From Rhodopseudomonas telluris (lineage in GTDB: Bacteria; Pseudomonadota; Alphaproteobacteria; Rhizobiales; Xanthobacteraceae), in assembly GCF_042432815.1 (NCBI RefSeq), contig NZ_JBHLWM010000001.1:434001-498000 (forward strand): 64,000 bases of DNA, read 5' to 3'. Positions 40,555-49,176 of this stretch are shown piece by piece. The position numbers were made by a program, and so were the translations under genes. How positions within the stretch are numbered: the stretch's first letter is position 1; each line of letters starts with the position of its first letter. Below the pieces are notes generated by a model that saw only the letters and a program-made list of their open reading frames with translations, was not told the DNA's origin and did not search any database.

Positions 40555-41888
40555 CGGCGCGCGGGCAGGGCACGCCGCATTCGTCGGCGGCGTTCGGCCC
40601 TGCTGCGCCATCCACGTCGCTGGTTCGGCTGCGGCTGCCCTTCGCCGGGCCGCTCGTCCAGAAGATGATGGCGATCTACATCGTGCTGCTGTTCATCGTG
40701 TCGGCAAATGTGCTCGACCTGATCGGCTACGATTACAGCTCGATCGGCGGTTCGCCGATCACCAAGATCCACGTCTCGACCTATTTCATCGTGCTGCTGT
40801 TCGGCGTGTTCGTCGTCACCTATCCGCAGAAAGGCGATCTCGCCCGCTATTATCTGGCCACCAAGCTCGGCTCGCTGTTCTTTCTCTGCGCGTCGGTGTT
40901 CGCGGTCGTCAACATCGTCGCCGACGGCCGCAACGGCTTCGGCATGTTCTTCGACACCGACCTGCATCTGTTCCTGTGCGCGATGCTGCTGCCGTTCGTG
41001 TCGCCCGACAACATGGACCGGCTGGAGCGCTTCCTGCACTGGTTCTTCTTCGCCAACGCGCTGCTGGCGGTGATCGAACTCGCCATCGGCTTCAATATCT
41101 TCCCGCTGATCACCTACTCGCCGGACGGCATGACCACGGTCGAACCGCGCGCGACCGCGTTTCTCAGCCACCCGCTGCACGCCGCGACCATCACCTGCGT
41201 TTATATCGTCAGCCTGCTGTGCGGCGCCGGCACCGCGCTGCGGCAAAATCTGCGGATGCCGATGATCGGGCTGCAATGCGCCGCGCTGCTCGCCTTCGGC
41301 GGCCGCACCGCGTTCCTGCTGACGGCGGTGATCATGGCCGGGATGCTGGCGTGGACGCTGCTGCGCGCCGCAGCCGGCATGAAGCTGTCGCGCACCGCGC
41401 TGATCGTGTGGTTCACCATCATTCCGATCGGCATCGCCGCGGTCGCGGTGCTGGCCTCGATCGGCGCGTTCGATCAGATGTTCGATCGCTTCACCGAGGA
41501 TGGCGGCAGCGCACGGACCCGCTGGATCATGGTGCCGCTGCTGCTGTCGTTCAACTGGGGCGACATGCTGTGGGGCGCGCACACCGACTATGTGCGCTCG
41601 CAGGTGTATTCGTTCGGACTGGAATGGGGCGTCGAGAATCCGTTCATCCAGATGAGCGTGTTCCAGGGCGTGGTGGTCGCCTCGATGATCATGCTCGGCG
41701 TGCTCCTGCTGATCTGGGAAGCGTATCGGCGGATGACCTGGAAGGCGATCTTCCCGATCGCCGTGTTCCTGTTCCTGTGCAACACCTTCGGCTCGTTCGC
41801 CGGACGTTTCTTCACCTTTGCGATCTTCCTGGTGGTGATCTCGGCGCTGTTCCGCAAGCCGGATGCGCCGCGCGACTGGGTGAGCTGA
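40551..41888 (+). CDS. VpsF-like polysaccharide polymerase/biosynthesis membrane protein
   Basis: 445 residues with about 10-11 membrane helices from residue 40 (MMAIYIVLLFIVSANVLDLIGYDY) to 435, and a periplasmic loop with DQMFDRFTEDGGSARTRWIM, reminiscent of the R-x-x-x-W patterns in Wzy-type polymerases. The ordering with GumC-like and GH5 genes matches VpsF-like proteins. ATGA overlap with the upstream gene (40551-40554) implies coupling. Likely polymerises repeat units in the periplasm; inference. Confidence 0.82.
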   Translation: MTARGQGTPHSSAAFGPAAPSTSLVRLRLPFAGPLVQKMMAIYIVLLFIVSANVLDLIGYDYSSIGGSPITKIHVSTYFIVLLFGVFVVTYPQKGDLARYYLATKLGSLFFLCASVFAVVNIVADGRNGFGMFFDTDLHLFLCAMLLPFVSPDNMDRLERFLHWFFFANALLAVIELAIGFNIFPLITYSPDGMTTVEPRATAFLSHPLHAATITCVYIVSLLCGAGTALRQNLRMPMIGLQCAALLAFGGRTAFLLTAVIMAGMLAWTLLRAAAGMKLSRTALIVWFTIIPIGIAAVAVLASIGAFDQMFDRFTEDGGSARTRWIMVPLLLSFNWGDMLWGAHTDYVRSQVYSFGLEWGVENPFIQMSVFQGVVVASMIMLGVLLLIWEAYRRMTWKAIFPIAVFLFLCNTFGSFAGRFFTFAIFLVVISALFRKPDAPRDWVS

Positions 41889-41891
41889 GCC

Positions 41892-43214
41892 GTGGACGCC
41901 GCGGTCCCCAGCCATGTCGACGATCCGCCGGCGATCGTGCGCGAGGCGGCGGATCTGCGGCCCGCCGGACGCGGGGGCTATCTGCTGCCGCCCGGCTATC
42001 TCAGCACGCGCGGCAGCCAGATCGTGGACGACGCCGGCCGCCCCGTGCGGATCGCCTCGATCGGCTGGAACGGCACCGAGGGCCCGCCGGGCGCGGCGCC
42101 TTCCGGCATCTGGACGGTCAGCTACAAGACGGTGCTCGACTCCATCGTCGATGCCGGTTTCAACACCGTGCGTCTTCCCTGGATCGACCTCGGCCTCGAC
42201 ACGCCGCTGCACGGCTACAGCGATCGGCTCGGCTGGATCAACACGACGCTCAATCCCGAACTGCTCGCGTCCGAGACGCCGCGCGCCGACGGCCGCTATC
42301 GCTACGTCACGACGTTGACCGCGTTCCGGCGCATCGTCGATTACGCCGGGCAGATCGGCCTGAAGGTGATCTTCGATCACCATACCAATCAGGGCACTGC
42401 CGGCCAGCAGCGCAACGGTCTGTGGTTCGATCTCGGTCCTGGCACCAATAACACCGACGGCATCGCGCCGGGCCGCTTCTCCGCCGAGATGGTCAAGGAG
42501 AACTGGCTGCGGATTGCCAAGACCTTCGCGGGCAATCCGACCGTGATCGGCTACGACTTGCACAATGAGCCGAACGGCGACCGCGGCCATATCACCTGGG
42601 GCGGCGGCGGCCCCACCGATATCAAGGCGATGTGTGAGGACTATGGCTCAGCGATCCATGACGTCGAGCCCGGCGTGCTGATCATCTGCGAGGGACCCGA
42701 GACCTACAAGCCGCCGCCGAAATCCTCCGGCATGGACCCGACCCTCGCGGCGCCGGCCGGCAATCTGACAGCGGCAGGCGCCAATCCGGTGCGGCTGAAG
42801 ATCCCCAACAAGCTGGTGTATTCGGTTCACGAATATCCGGAGGAGATCGCCGACACCAAGCGCTGGGGCATTGCCGAAACCGGCAAGGGCTTTGTCGACC
42901 GGATGAATGCGACCTGGGGCTATCTGGTCCGCGACAACATTGCGCCGGTGTGGATCGGCGAAATGGGTGCGTCGTTGCGCACGCCCGAGACGCGCGAATG
43001 GGCGCGCAATCTGCTCGACTACATGAACGGAAAATACGGCGCGGAGGGCGGCCCGACCTTCACGGGCGATCAGCAGCCAATCAGCGGAAGCTGGTGGCTG
43101 ATCGGCCCCTCGAACGATCCGCCGTACGGGCTGCAGACCGAATGGGGCATCGGCCATTATCGGCCGGATCAGATCGCCATCACTGACCAGATGTTGTTCC
43201 GGCCGCGCAAGTGA
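41892..43214 (+). CDS. Glycoside hydrolase family 5 (cellulase-like)
   Basis: 440 residues from GTG 41892, 3 bases after the previous stop. GH5 TIM barrel: IASIGWNGTEGPPG at the start, FNTVRLPWIDLG, YAGQIGLKVIFDHHTNQG, the acid/base Glu in VIGYDLHNEPNGD (about 224), the nucleophile Glu in VWIGEMGASLR (about 356), and SGSWWLIGP near the end. No clear signal peptide is seen, which is odd for an enzyme acting on an exported polymer; a start further downstream does not supply one. Encoded with the polymerase and co-polymerase, it may trim or release chains. Confidence 0.9.
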   Translation: MDAAVPSHVDDPPAIVREAADLRPAGRGGYLLPPGYLSTRGSQIVDDAGRPVRIASIGWNGTEGPPGAAPSGIWTVSYKTVLDSIVDAGFNTVRLPWIDLGLDTPLHGYSDRLGWINTTLNPELLASETPRADGRYRYVTTLTAFRRIVDYAGQIGLKVIFDHHTNQGTAGQQRNGLWFDLGPGTNNTDGIAPGRFSAEMVKENWLRIAKTFAGNPTVIGYDLHNEPNGDRGHITWGGGGPTDIKAMCEDYGSAIHDVEPGVLIICEGPETYKPPPKSSGMDPTLAAPAGNLTAAGANPVRLKIPNKLVYSVHEYPEEIADTKRWGIAETGKGFVDRMNATWGYLVRDNIAPVWIGEMGASLRTPETREWARNLLDYMNGKYGAEGGPTFTGDQQPISGSWWLIGPSNDPPYGLQTEWGIGHYRPDQIAITDQMLFRPRK

Positions 43215-43230
43215 CGGCCGGCGAGGCTGA

Positions 43231-44196
43231 TCAGCGCGTCGTCTGCGTCAGCAGCAGATACATCGCATAGGGGTTGGTCTTGAGATAGCGCATGCCGAGC
43301 CGTCGCGGCTCCAGCGCCATCCGCCACAGCCATTCGAAGCCGAGGCGCTGCATCCACAGCGGCGCGCGCGGCTTCGACCCCGACAGGAAGTCGAACAGGC
43401 CGCCCGAGGTCTTGATCACCCCGACTGTGGTGAGCAGGTGACGATGCCGGCCGATGAACAGCTGTTCGCGCGGCACGCCCATCGACACCCAGAGGATGTC
43501 GGGCGCGAGTTCGGCGATCTGCCGGCAAGCCGCGATCTCCTCGTCCTGATCGGCGAAGAAGCCGTTGCGGCGTCCGACCAGCTTGAGATCGGGATAGCGA
43601 CTTGTGACCAGCTCGGCGGCGAGCCGGTTCGAGGTTTCGTCGGCGCCGAGCATGAACATGGTGGCGCCGCGCTTGCTCGCCTCCCGCGCGACGTCGTGAA
43701 ACAGATCCGTCGTCGCCACCCGCTCCGGCAGCGGCACGTCGCATTTGAAGCGCGACACGAACACGTGCGGCATGCCGTCGGCATGAATGGCATCGGCCTG
43801 CAGAAACATCGCGTGCTCGGCGGGATCGACCGCGCAGCGATACGTCACCTCGCCGTTGGTCGAGGTCATGTAGGCCGGGTAGCGCCACAGCCCGCGGCGC
43901 TTCAGCGCTTCGTCCACCATCGCGCGCGCGGTCTCGACTCGATCGGCCACGACGATCGGAAGGCCGCCGATCAGATTGCGCTTCCAGTGCAGGAAGCGGC
44001 TGCGCCGACGCTCGCCGCCGACGCGGCGCTCGCCGAACGGCAGCGCCTCGATCGACTCGATCGAGAACGGAGCCACCCGGCGGTCCGACGCACGCCGCTC
44101 GGCGCCCGTCGTCTGGGCTCGCTTGGCAATCTGCACCTGGGGCATCGCGAATTCCAAATCGTCGCTGAGGACGTGTTCCACTGGCATTGAAGACAA
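43231..44196 (-). CDS. WecB/TagA/CpsF-family glycosyltransferase
   Basis: 321 residues, GT26. Core motifs: YMTSTNGEVTYRCA (about 108-121), LQADAIHADGMPHVFVSR (D-A-D-G acceptor region), FMLGADETSNRLAAELVTSRYPDLKLVGRRNGFF, APDILWVSMGVPREQLFIGRHRHLL (about 228-252), and the C-terminal RLGFEWLWRMALEPRRLGMRYLKTNPY. It transfers a sugar such as ManNAcA or Glc to a lipid-linked acceptor at the membrane. The N-terminal 65 residues are arginine-rich and poorly conserved; a later start is possible. Confidence 0.92.
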   Translation of the reverse strand: MSSMPVEHVLSDDLEFAMPQVQIAKRAQTTGAERRASDRRVAPFSIESIEALPFGERRVGGERRRSRFLHWKRNLIGGLPIVVADRVETARAMVDEALKRRGLWRYPAYMTSTNGEVTYRCAVDPAEHAMFLQADAIHADGMPHVFVSRFKCDVPLPERVATTDLFHDVAREASKRGATMFMLGADETSNRLAAELVTSRYPDLKLVGRRNGFFADQDEEIAACRQIAELAPDILWVSMGVPREQLFIGRHRHLLTTVGVIKTSGGLFDFLSGSKPRAPLWMQRLGFEWLWRMALEPRRLGMRYLKTNPYAMYLLLTQTTR

Positions 44197-44393
44197 ACAA
44201 TCAGCGCTTCTTAACAGCCTTGCAAGCGCGGCTTAACCGTTTCCGCGCGACAAGGTAAAACAGTTAATGATGCAGTAACGATGCGCGCGCGATTTGCGGT
44301 CGACTGTGCCGGCCTGCATCAGCGCTGTGTCAGAACGATGCGGCGTGCCGGGATGGAGCAGGTTTCATCCACAGCGTGGAACCCGGCTCGCGG

Positions 44394-45371
44394 CTAGAGC
44401 CGCTTCTCCCATGCAAGCGCGTGGCGCACGATGGTCTCGAGATCGTCGTAGCGCGGCGTCCAGCCCAGCGCCGTCCTGGCGCGCGCATTCGACGCCACCA
44501 GCGCCGCGGGATCGCCGGCGCGGCGGCCCTTGATGCGGACCGGGAAGTCCACGCCCGAGACGCGCTTCACCACCTCGATCACTTCGAGCACCGAATAGCC
44601 CGTGGCGTAGCCGATGTTGCAGGTGATGCTCGGATGGCCCGCGCGCAGATAGCGCAGCGCGTCGAGATGCGCGGCGACGAGGTCGCTGACGTGGACGTAG
44701 TCGCGGATGCACGAGCCGTCGGCGGTCGGATAGTCGGTGCCGAATACGTCGAGGCCGTCGCGCTTGCCGAGCGCGGCCTGTACGGCGATCTTGATCAGAT
44801 GCGTCGCGTTCGGCGTGGATTGGCCGGTGCGGCCTTCCGGATCGGCGCCGGCGACGTTGAAGTAACGCAGCGCCGCGTAGGTGAACGGGTGGGCATGCGC
44901 GACGTCGCCGAGCATCCACTCCACCATCAGCTTGGAGCGTCCGTAAGGATTGATCGGCTGCGTCGGCTGATCCTCGGCGATCGGCGTCCGGTCCGGCTCG
45001 CCATAGACCGCCGCGGTCGACGAGAACACGACATGCGGCACGCCGCGCTTCACCGCGCAGTCGAGCAACGTGCGGGCGTTGGCAGTGTTGTTGCGATAGT
45101 AATCGAGCGGCTGCGCGACCGAGTCCGGCACCACGATGCTGGCCGCAAAATGCACGATCGCGGCGATCGGATAGCGGTCCATGATGTGGCCGACGAAGGC
45201 GGCGTCGCCGACCGATCCCTGGAACAGTGGCACGCCGTCCGGGATCGCATCGCGCCGGCCGGTGGAGAGATCGTCGATCACCAGCGGGCGCTCGCCGGCG
45301 GCCTGCAGCGCCAGCGTCATGTGGCTGCCGATATAGCCGGCGCCGCCGGTGACGAGGATGTAGCTCTCCAT
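44394..45371 (-). CDS. galE: UDP-glucose 4-epimerase
   Basis: 325 residues. Extended SDR: ILVTGGAGYIGSHMTLAL (NAD site, residues 5-22), VVFSSTAAVYGEPDRTP with the catalytic Ser/Thr, NPYGRSKLMVEWML (Tyr-x3-Lys, about 146), RYFNVAGADPEGRTGQ, and IGYATGYSVLEVIEVV. It interconverts UDP-glucose and UDP-galactose and supplies precursor for the polysaccharide. It follows the O-antigen-ligase-like gene by 36 bases on the same strand. Confidence 0.95.
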   Translation of the reverse strand: MESYILVTGGAGYIGSHMTLALQAAGERPLVIDDLSTGRRDAIPDGVPLFQGSVGDAAFVGHIMDRYPIAAIVHFAASIVVPDSVAQPLDYYRNNTANARTLLDCAVKRGVPHVVFSSTAAVYGEPDRTPIAEDQPTQPINPYGRSKLMVEWMLGDVAHAHPFTYAALRYFNVAGADPEGRTGQSTPNATHLIKIAVQAALGKRDGLDVFGTDYPTADGSCIRDYVHVSDLVAAHLDALRYLRAGHPSITCNIGYATGYSVLEVIEVVKRVSGVDFPVRIKGRRAGDPAALVASNARARTALGWTPRYDDLETIVRHALAWEKRL

Positions 45372-45407
45372 CTGGGCTTTCCGTGGCCGGCCTCGACGAG
45401 CCGGAGG

Positions 45408-46643
45408 TCAGGGGCTGGCGTTGCTCTGGAACCGGACGCGACTGCTCGCAATTGCCACGCCCCAGGTCAAGCCGAGCAGCAAGAAATAATGCCGCCAATG
45501 GTCGGTATCGATAATGAAGCTCTCGAGCAGCGTCACGATCATGGTCGAGACGATGACGATGGAGGTGCGCTGCCACGGCGTGCGCACGAAGACGTTGCGC
45601 AGACCATAAGCCGCGGTGATGAACACCAGGGCCGGATACAGGATGCCGCTGATCCAGCCGCCGGACATGAAGGCGTTCAGGAAAGAGTTGTGGGTGTCCT
45701 CGGGGAAGAAGCGGCGGAATTGCAGCGGCCCGATGCCGGTCGGATAGTCCAGCGCCATCGCGGCGCCGAGCAGATGCCGGCCGAATCGGCCGAACCGGCC
45801 GCTGTCATAGGGCTGCGACAGGCTGGCGCGCTCCTTGAACAGCGCGTCGATCTGGTCGAACGACAGCAGCACCGCGAGCGCAGCGATCAGCAACACGCCG
45901 GCCAGCATCGCCAGCAGCACGATACGCAGCCGCCGATGCTGCGTCGGGGCGGTGACGAACATCAGCGCGACCATCAGCACCGACGCGCCGGCCAGCGTTC
46001 CCCACGCGGCGCGCGAGAAGGCCAGGAAGATCGCCAGCGCGATGATGCCGAACGCGATCGCGTTGCGCACTGCGCTCCAGAATGAGCCCTCGATCACCCG
46101 CTGCAGCGCGAGGATCGCCGGAAAGATCAGAAACGCGCCGAGCACGTTCGGGTCCTTGAAGGTGCCGCGCGCGCGACCCGCGAAGGTGAGGAGATCGCCG
46201 CCGCCGGGAATGAGGTTGAAATAGCCGGCGATGCCGGCCAGCGCGGCGATCAGGCCGCCCACCAGATAGCCGTTGGCGATCGCATCGATCCGCGCGCTGG
46301 TGTCTTCCAGCGCGACCAGCGCGAAGAACATCGCGGTGATGGCCATGTACCAGGAGGTCAGCAGCCAGTTCAGGATCAGCGGATCGTCGAGCAGGGTGGA
46401 AGCGCCGATGGTGTAGCCGAATTCCACCCCGATCAGCAGTCCGATCGGAATGAGCAGCGCGGGCGTGATCCGCAGTCCCGTCGCCATGAACAGCAGCAGG
46501 GACACGAGGACGGCGAATTCATACGGGCTTGGCTCGATGAAGACGATCGCGCCGCTGGCGCCGACGAACCACAGCAGCGCGAGCTGCAGGCTGCGCAGGC
46601 GAGGCGCCGTACTCGAAGGAGCCGCGATGGCAAAGTCGGTCAT
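45408..46643 (-). CDS. O-antigen ligase/polymerase-like membrane protein (Wzy_C)
   Basis: 411 residues with about 11-12 membrane helices. The large periplasmic loop carries PTGIGPLQFRRFFPEDTHNSFLNAFMSGGW, the Wzy_C/WaaL signature region with the conserved H-N pair. It either polymerises repeat units or ligates chains to a lipid or protein acceptor. It is the second such protein in the locus beside the VpsF-like one, so one may polymerise and the other ligate. First gene of an operon with galE. Confidence 0.88.
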   Translation of the reverse strand: MTDFAIAAPSSTAPRLRSLQLALLWFVGASGAIVFIEPSPYEFAVLVSLLLFMATGLRITPALLIPIGLLIGVEFGYTIGASTLLDDPLILNWLLTSWYMAITAMFFALVALEDTSARIDAIANGYLVGGLIAALAGIAGYFNLIPGGGDLLTFAGRARGTFKDPNVLGAFLIFPAILALQRVIEGSFWSAVRNAIAFGIIALAIFLAFSRAAWGTLAGASVLMVALMFVTAPTQHRRLRIVLLAMLAGVLLIAALAVLLSFDQIDALFKERASLSQPYDSGRFGRFGRHLLGAAMALDYPTGIGPLQFRRFFPEDTHNSFLNAFMSGGWISGILYPALVFITAAYGLRNVFVRTPWQRTSIVIVSTMIVTLLESFIIDTDHWRHYFLLLGLTWGVAIASSRVRFQSNASP

Positions 46644-46920
46644 GCTGCAACCTTGCGTCGCCGGCGAGAAAACACTTCGTTAACCGTGTCGCGCCAGGCG
46701 CGAGGGGGCGGCGCGGACCGCGGCTGCCGCCGACCGGAGCGCCGGCGGTGACGGACCGCCGCGCGCGAAGTGTAGGAAAGCGGGATTAACGCTGGCTTAT
46801 CGTTGGCGCGCGCGGGGTGGCCGTCCGGGTTCGTCGGCCTTTACCACATCTGCGGCATTGCGATGAAGCCGCGGCGGAACAGCGCTATAGGCTTGGAGAG
46901 ATACCAGGTCGGAGACGATG

Positions 46921-47910
46921 ATGATCAGCAAGCGTGCGTTTCTCGGTTCGACGGTGGGTGCTGCCGCCGCGTTATTCGGCGTACGGGCGACGCCTGCCTT
47001 CGCAGAGGTCTCGAATTATCCGGCCCACCCGGTGCGCTGGATCGTGCCCTATGCGGCAGGCGGCGCCACCGACGTGCTGTCGCGGATGGTGTGCCAGTAT
47101 CTGTCCGAGAAGCTGGGGCAGTCCTTCGTGGTCGAGAACAAGCCGGGCGCCGGCAGCACGATCGGCACCCAGGCGGTGATCAACTCTCCGGCCGACGGCT
47201 ACACGCTGCTGCTCACCAGCACGGCCAACGCGATCAACGCGTCGTTCGACAAGACGCTGCCGTTCGATTTCGCCAAGAGCATCGCGCCGGTTGCCGGGCT
47301 CGCCCGAATTCCGCTGGTGCTGGTCGTCAACAACGATCTGCCGGTGAAGAACGTCGCGGAGTTCATCGCCTACGCCAAGGCCAACCCCGGCAAGATCAGC
47401 GTCGGCTCCTCGGGTATCGGCACCTCGTTGCATCTGTCGGGCGAACTGTTCAAGTCGCTCGCTGGCGTCAATCTGGTGCACGTGCCGTATCGCGGCTCCG
47501 CGCCGGGGCTCACCGACCTGATGTCGGGCCAGATCCAGGCGATGTTCGACAATGTGACCTCGTCGTTCGAACTGGTGAATGCCGGCAAGATCCGCGCGCT
47601 CGGCGTCACCATGCGCGAGCGCTCCGCGGTGCTGCCCGATGTTCCGCCGATCGGCGATACGCTCGCCGGTTACGACACCAGTTCGTTCTATGGCGTCGGC
47701 GCGCCGCACGGTACGCCGGCGGACGTGATCGACCGTCTGAACCTGTCGATCAACGCCGCGCTGGACGATTCGACCATCAAGCAGCGCATCGCCGAGCTCG
47801 GCGCGATCCCGCTGCACGGCGATGCGGCCCAGTTCGGCGCGATGATGCGGGCCGAGACCGAGAGCTGGCGCAAGATCGTCGAGACGTCGCAGGTGCATAA
47901 GGAAGGCTGA
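46921..47910 (+). CDS. Tripartite tricarboxylate transporter substrate-binding protein (TctC/Bug)
   Basis: About 329 residues. Signal peptide MISKRAFLGSTVGAAAALFGVRATPAFA, then the Bug signature YPAHPVRWIVPYAAGGATDVLSRMV, NKPGAGSTIGTQAV and LVHVPYRGSAPGLTDLMSGQIQAMFDN. It binds a carboxylic acid in the periplasm. Two ATGs (46918, 46921) follow GGAG at 46911; the second has the better spacing. No TctA or TctB membrane genes are next to it, so it is an orphan binding protein that must share a remote permease or act in sensing. Confidence 0.93.
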   Translation: MISKRAFLGSTVGAAAALFGVRATPAFAEVSNYPAHPVRWIVPYAAGGATDVLSRMVCQYLSEKLGQSFVVENKPGAGSTIGTQAVINSPADGYTLLLTSTANAINASFDKTLPFDFAKSIAPVAGLARIPLVLVVNNDLPVKNVAEFIAYAKANPGKISVGSSGIGTSLHLSGELFKSLAGVNLVHVPYRGSAPGLTDLMSGQIQAMFDNVTSSFELVNAGKIRALGVTMRERSAVLPDVPPIGDTLAGYDTSSFYGVGAPHGTPADVIDRLNLSINAALDDSTIKQRIAELGAIPLHGDAAQFGAMMRAETESWRKIVETSQVHKEG

Positions 47911-48014
47911 GCCCGGCGCGGAACGGCGGCTCCGGCCGCCACCCCGGCTTGCAATTGGCCCTGCCGGCTCCGATATTTCGTGTTCCGCCCGTTGGGCCGA
48001 ACAGGAGACGCCGG

Positions 48015-48980
48015 ATGCCTTCCTTGCCCGAATGGAATGTGCCGGCCGCGATCCGGCCGCGTGCCGCCGACTTTCCGTTCGATCTCGACCGCGCGCTGTC
48101 GGCCGTTGTCGGCCTGCACGCGATCATTCCGCCGGACGCCTTCACGGCCAATACGCTCGGCACCGAACGCGCCGGCAACGCGGTGCTGATCGATGACGGT
48201 CTGCTGCTCACGATCGGCTATCTGATCACCGAGGCCGAGACGGTCTGGCTGCATCTCGGCGATGGTCGCGTGGTCGAGGGCCATGCGGTCGGCTTCGATC
48301 AGGAGAGCGGCTTCGGCCTGGTGCAGGCGCTTGGCTCGATCGATCTGCCGGCGCTGCCGCTCGGCAATTCGTCGGCGGCGAAGACCGGCGACCGCGTGAT
48401 CGTCGGCGGCGTCGGCGGACGCAGCCGCTCGGTCGCGGGGCGGATCGCGGCGCGGCAGGAGTTCGCCGGCTACTGGGAGTATCTGCTCGACGATGCGATC
48501 TTCACCGAGCCGTCGCATCCGAATTGGGGCGGCACTGCGTTGTTGTCGGCGACCGGCGAACTGATCGGCATTGGCTCGCTGCAGATCGAGCGCAGCGGCA
48601 GTGACGAACACTACAACATGATGGTGCCGATCGATCTGTTGAAGCCGGTGCTCGAAGATCTGCGCACGATCGGCCGGCCCAACAAGCCGGCGCGGCCGTG
48701 GCTCGGCCTGTACTCGACCGAGATCGAGGACAAGATCGTGGTCGTCGGCATCGCCCCGAAAGGGCCGGCTGCGCGCGCCGAGCTGAAGACCGGCGACGTT
48801 ATCCTCTCGGTTGCGGGCGAGAAGGTGTCCACGGAAGCCGATTTCTATCGCAAGCTCTGGTCGCTCGGCAGCGCCGGCGTCGAAGTCCCGCTGACCCTGT
48901 TCAGCGGCGGCGCGACGTTCGACGTCACTCTCCACTCCGCCGACCGCGCCAAGTTCCTGAAGGGACCGCGGCTGCATTGA
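48015..48980 (+). CDS. Inactive trypsin-fold PDZ protein (HtrA-like pseudoprotease)
   Basis: 321 residues with a trypsin-like double barrel followed by one PDZ domain (about 225-315: ARPWLGLYSTEIEDKIVVVGI...TGDVILSVAGEKVSTEADFYRKLW). The catalytic triad is lost: the His position reads LLTIGYLI (Tyr69), the Asp position SGFGLVQ instead of TDLALI, and the Ser position PNWGGTALL (Trp171) instead of GNSGGP. No signal peptide is seen. AGGAGA lies 8 bases before the ATG; a TTG at 47949 would extend it by 22 residues without support. It probably binds peptides or scaffolds rather than cutting. Confidence 0.85.
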   Translation: MPSLPEWNVPAAIRPRAADFPFDLDRALSAVVGLHAIIPPDAFTANTLGTERAGNAVLIDDGLLLTIGYLITEAETVWLHLGDGRVVEGHAVGFDQESGFGLVQALGSIDLPALPLGNSSAAKTGDRVIVGGVGGRSRSVAGRIAARQEFAGYWEYLLDDAIFTEPSHPNWGGTALLSATGELIGIGSLQIERSGSDEHYNMMVPIDLLKPVLEDLRTIGRPNKPARPWLGLYSTEIEDKIVVVGIAPKGPAARAELKTGDVILSVAGEKVSTEADFYRKLWSLGSAGVEVPLTLFSGGATFDVTLHSADRAKFLKGPRLH

Positions 48981-49034
48981 GGTGCCCGCGTATCACTATT
49001 GATGATGCTGAGGGGCTCGACCATTCACCCGTGT

Positions 49035-49138
49035 CGTCACCCGCGCAGGCGGGCGGTCCAGGATCGCAGAGTGCGGGCGGCGCCGAGCCGCGAACGCCCG
49101 GGAATACTGGGTCGCCCGGTCGAGCCCGGCGATGACCG
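49035..49138. repeat. Palindromic element, CGTCACCCGCGCAGGCGGG family
   Basis: TCGTCACCCGCGCAGGCGGGCGGTCCAGG and CTGGGTCGCCCGG ... GCCCGGCGATGACCG are the arms of a degenerate inverted repeat of a type common in Rhizobiales (CGTCA-CCCGC ... ending GATGACG). It lies between the pseudoprotease and the convergent BMP gene. Confidence 0.65.
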
Positions 49139-49176
49139 CGAGGGGGCGCGATCACTCTTCGGTCCCGCCCGCGTCG

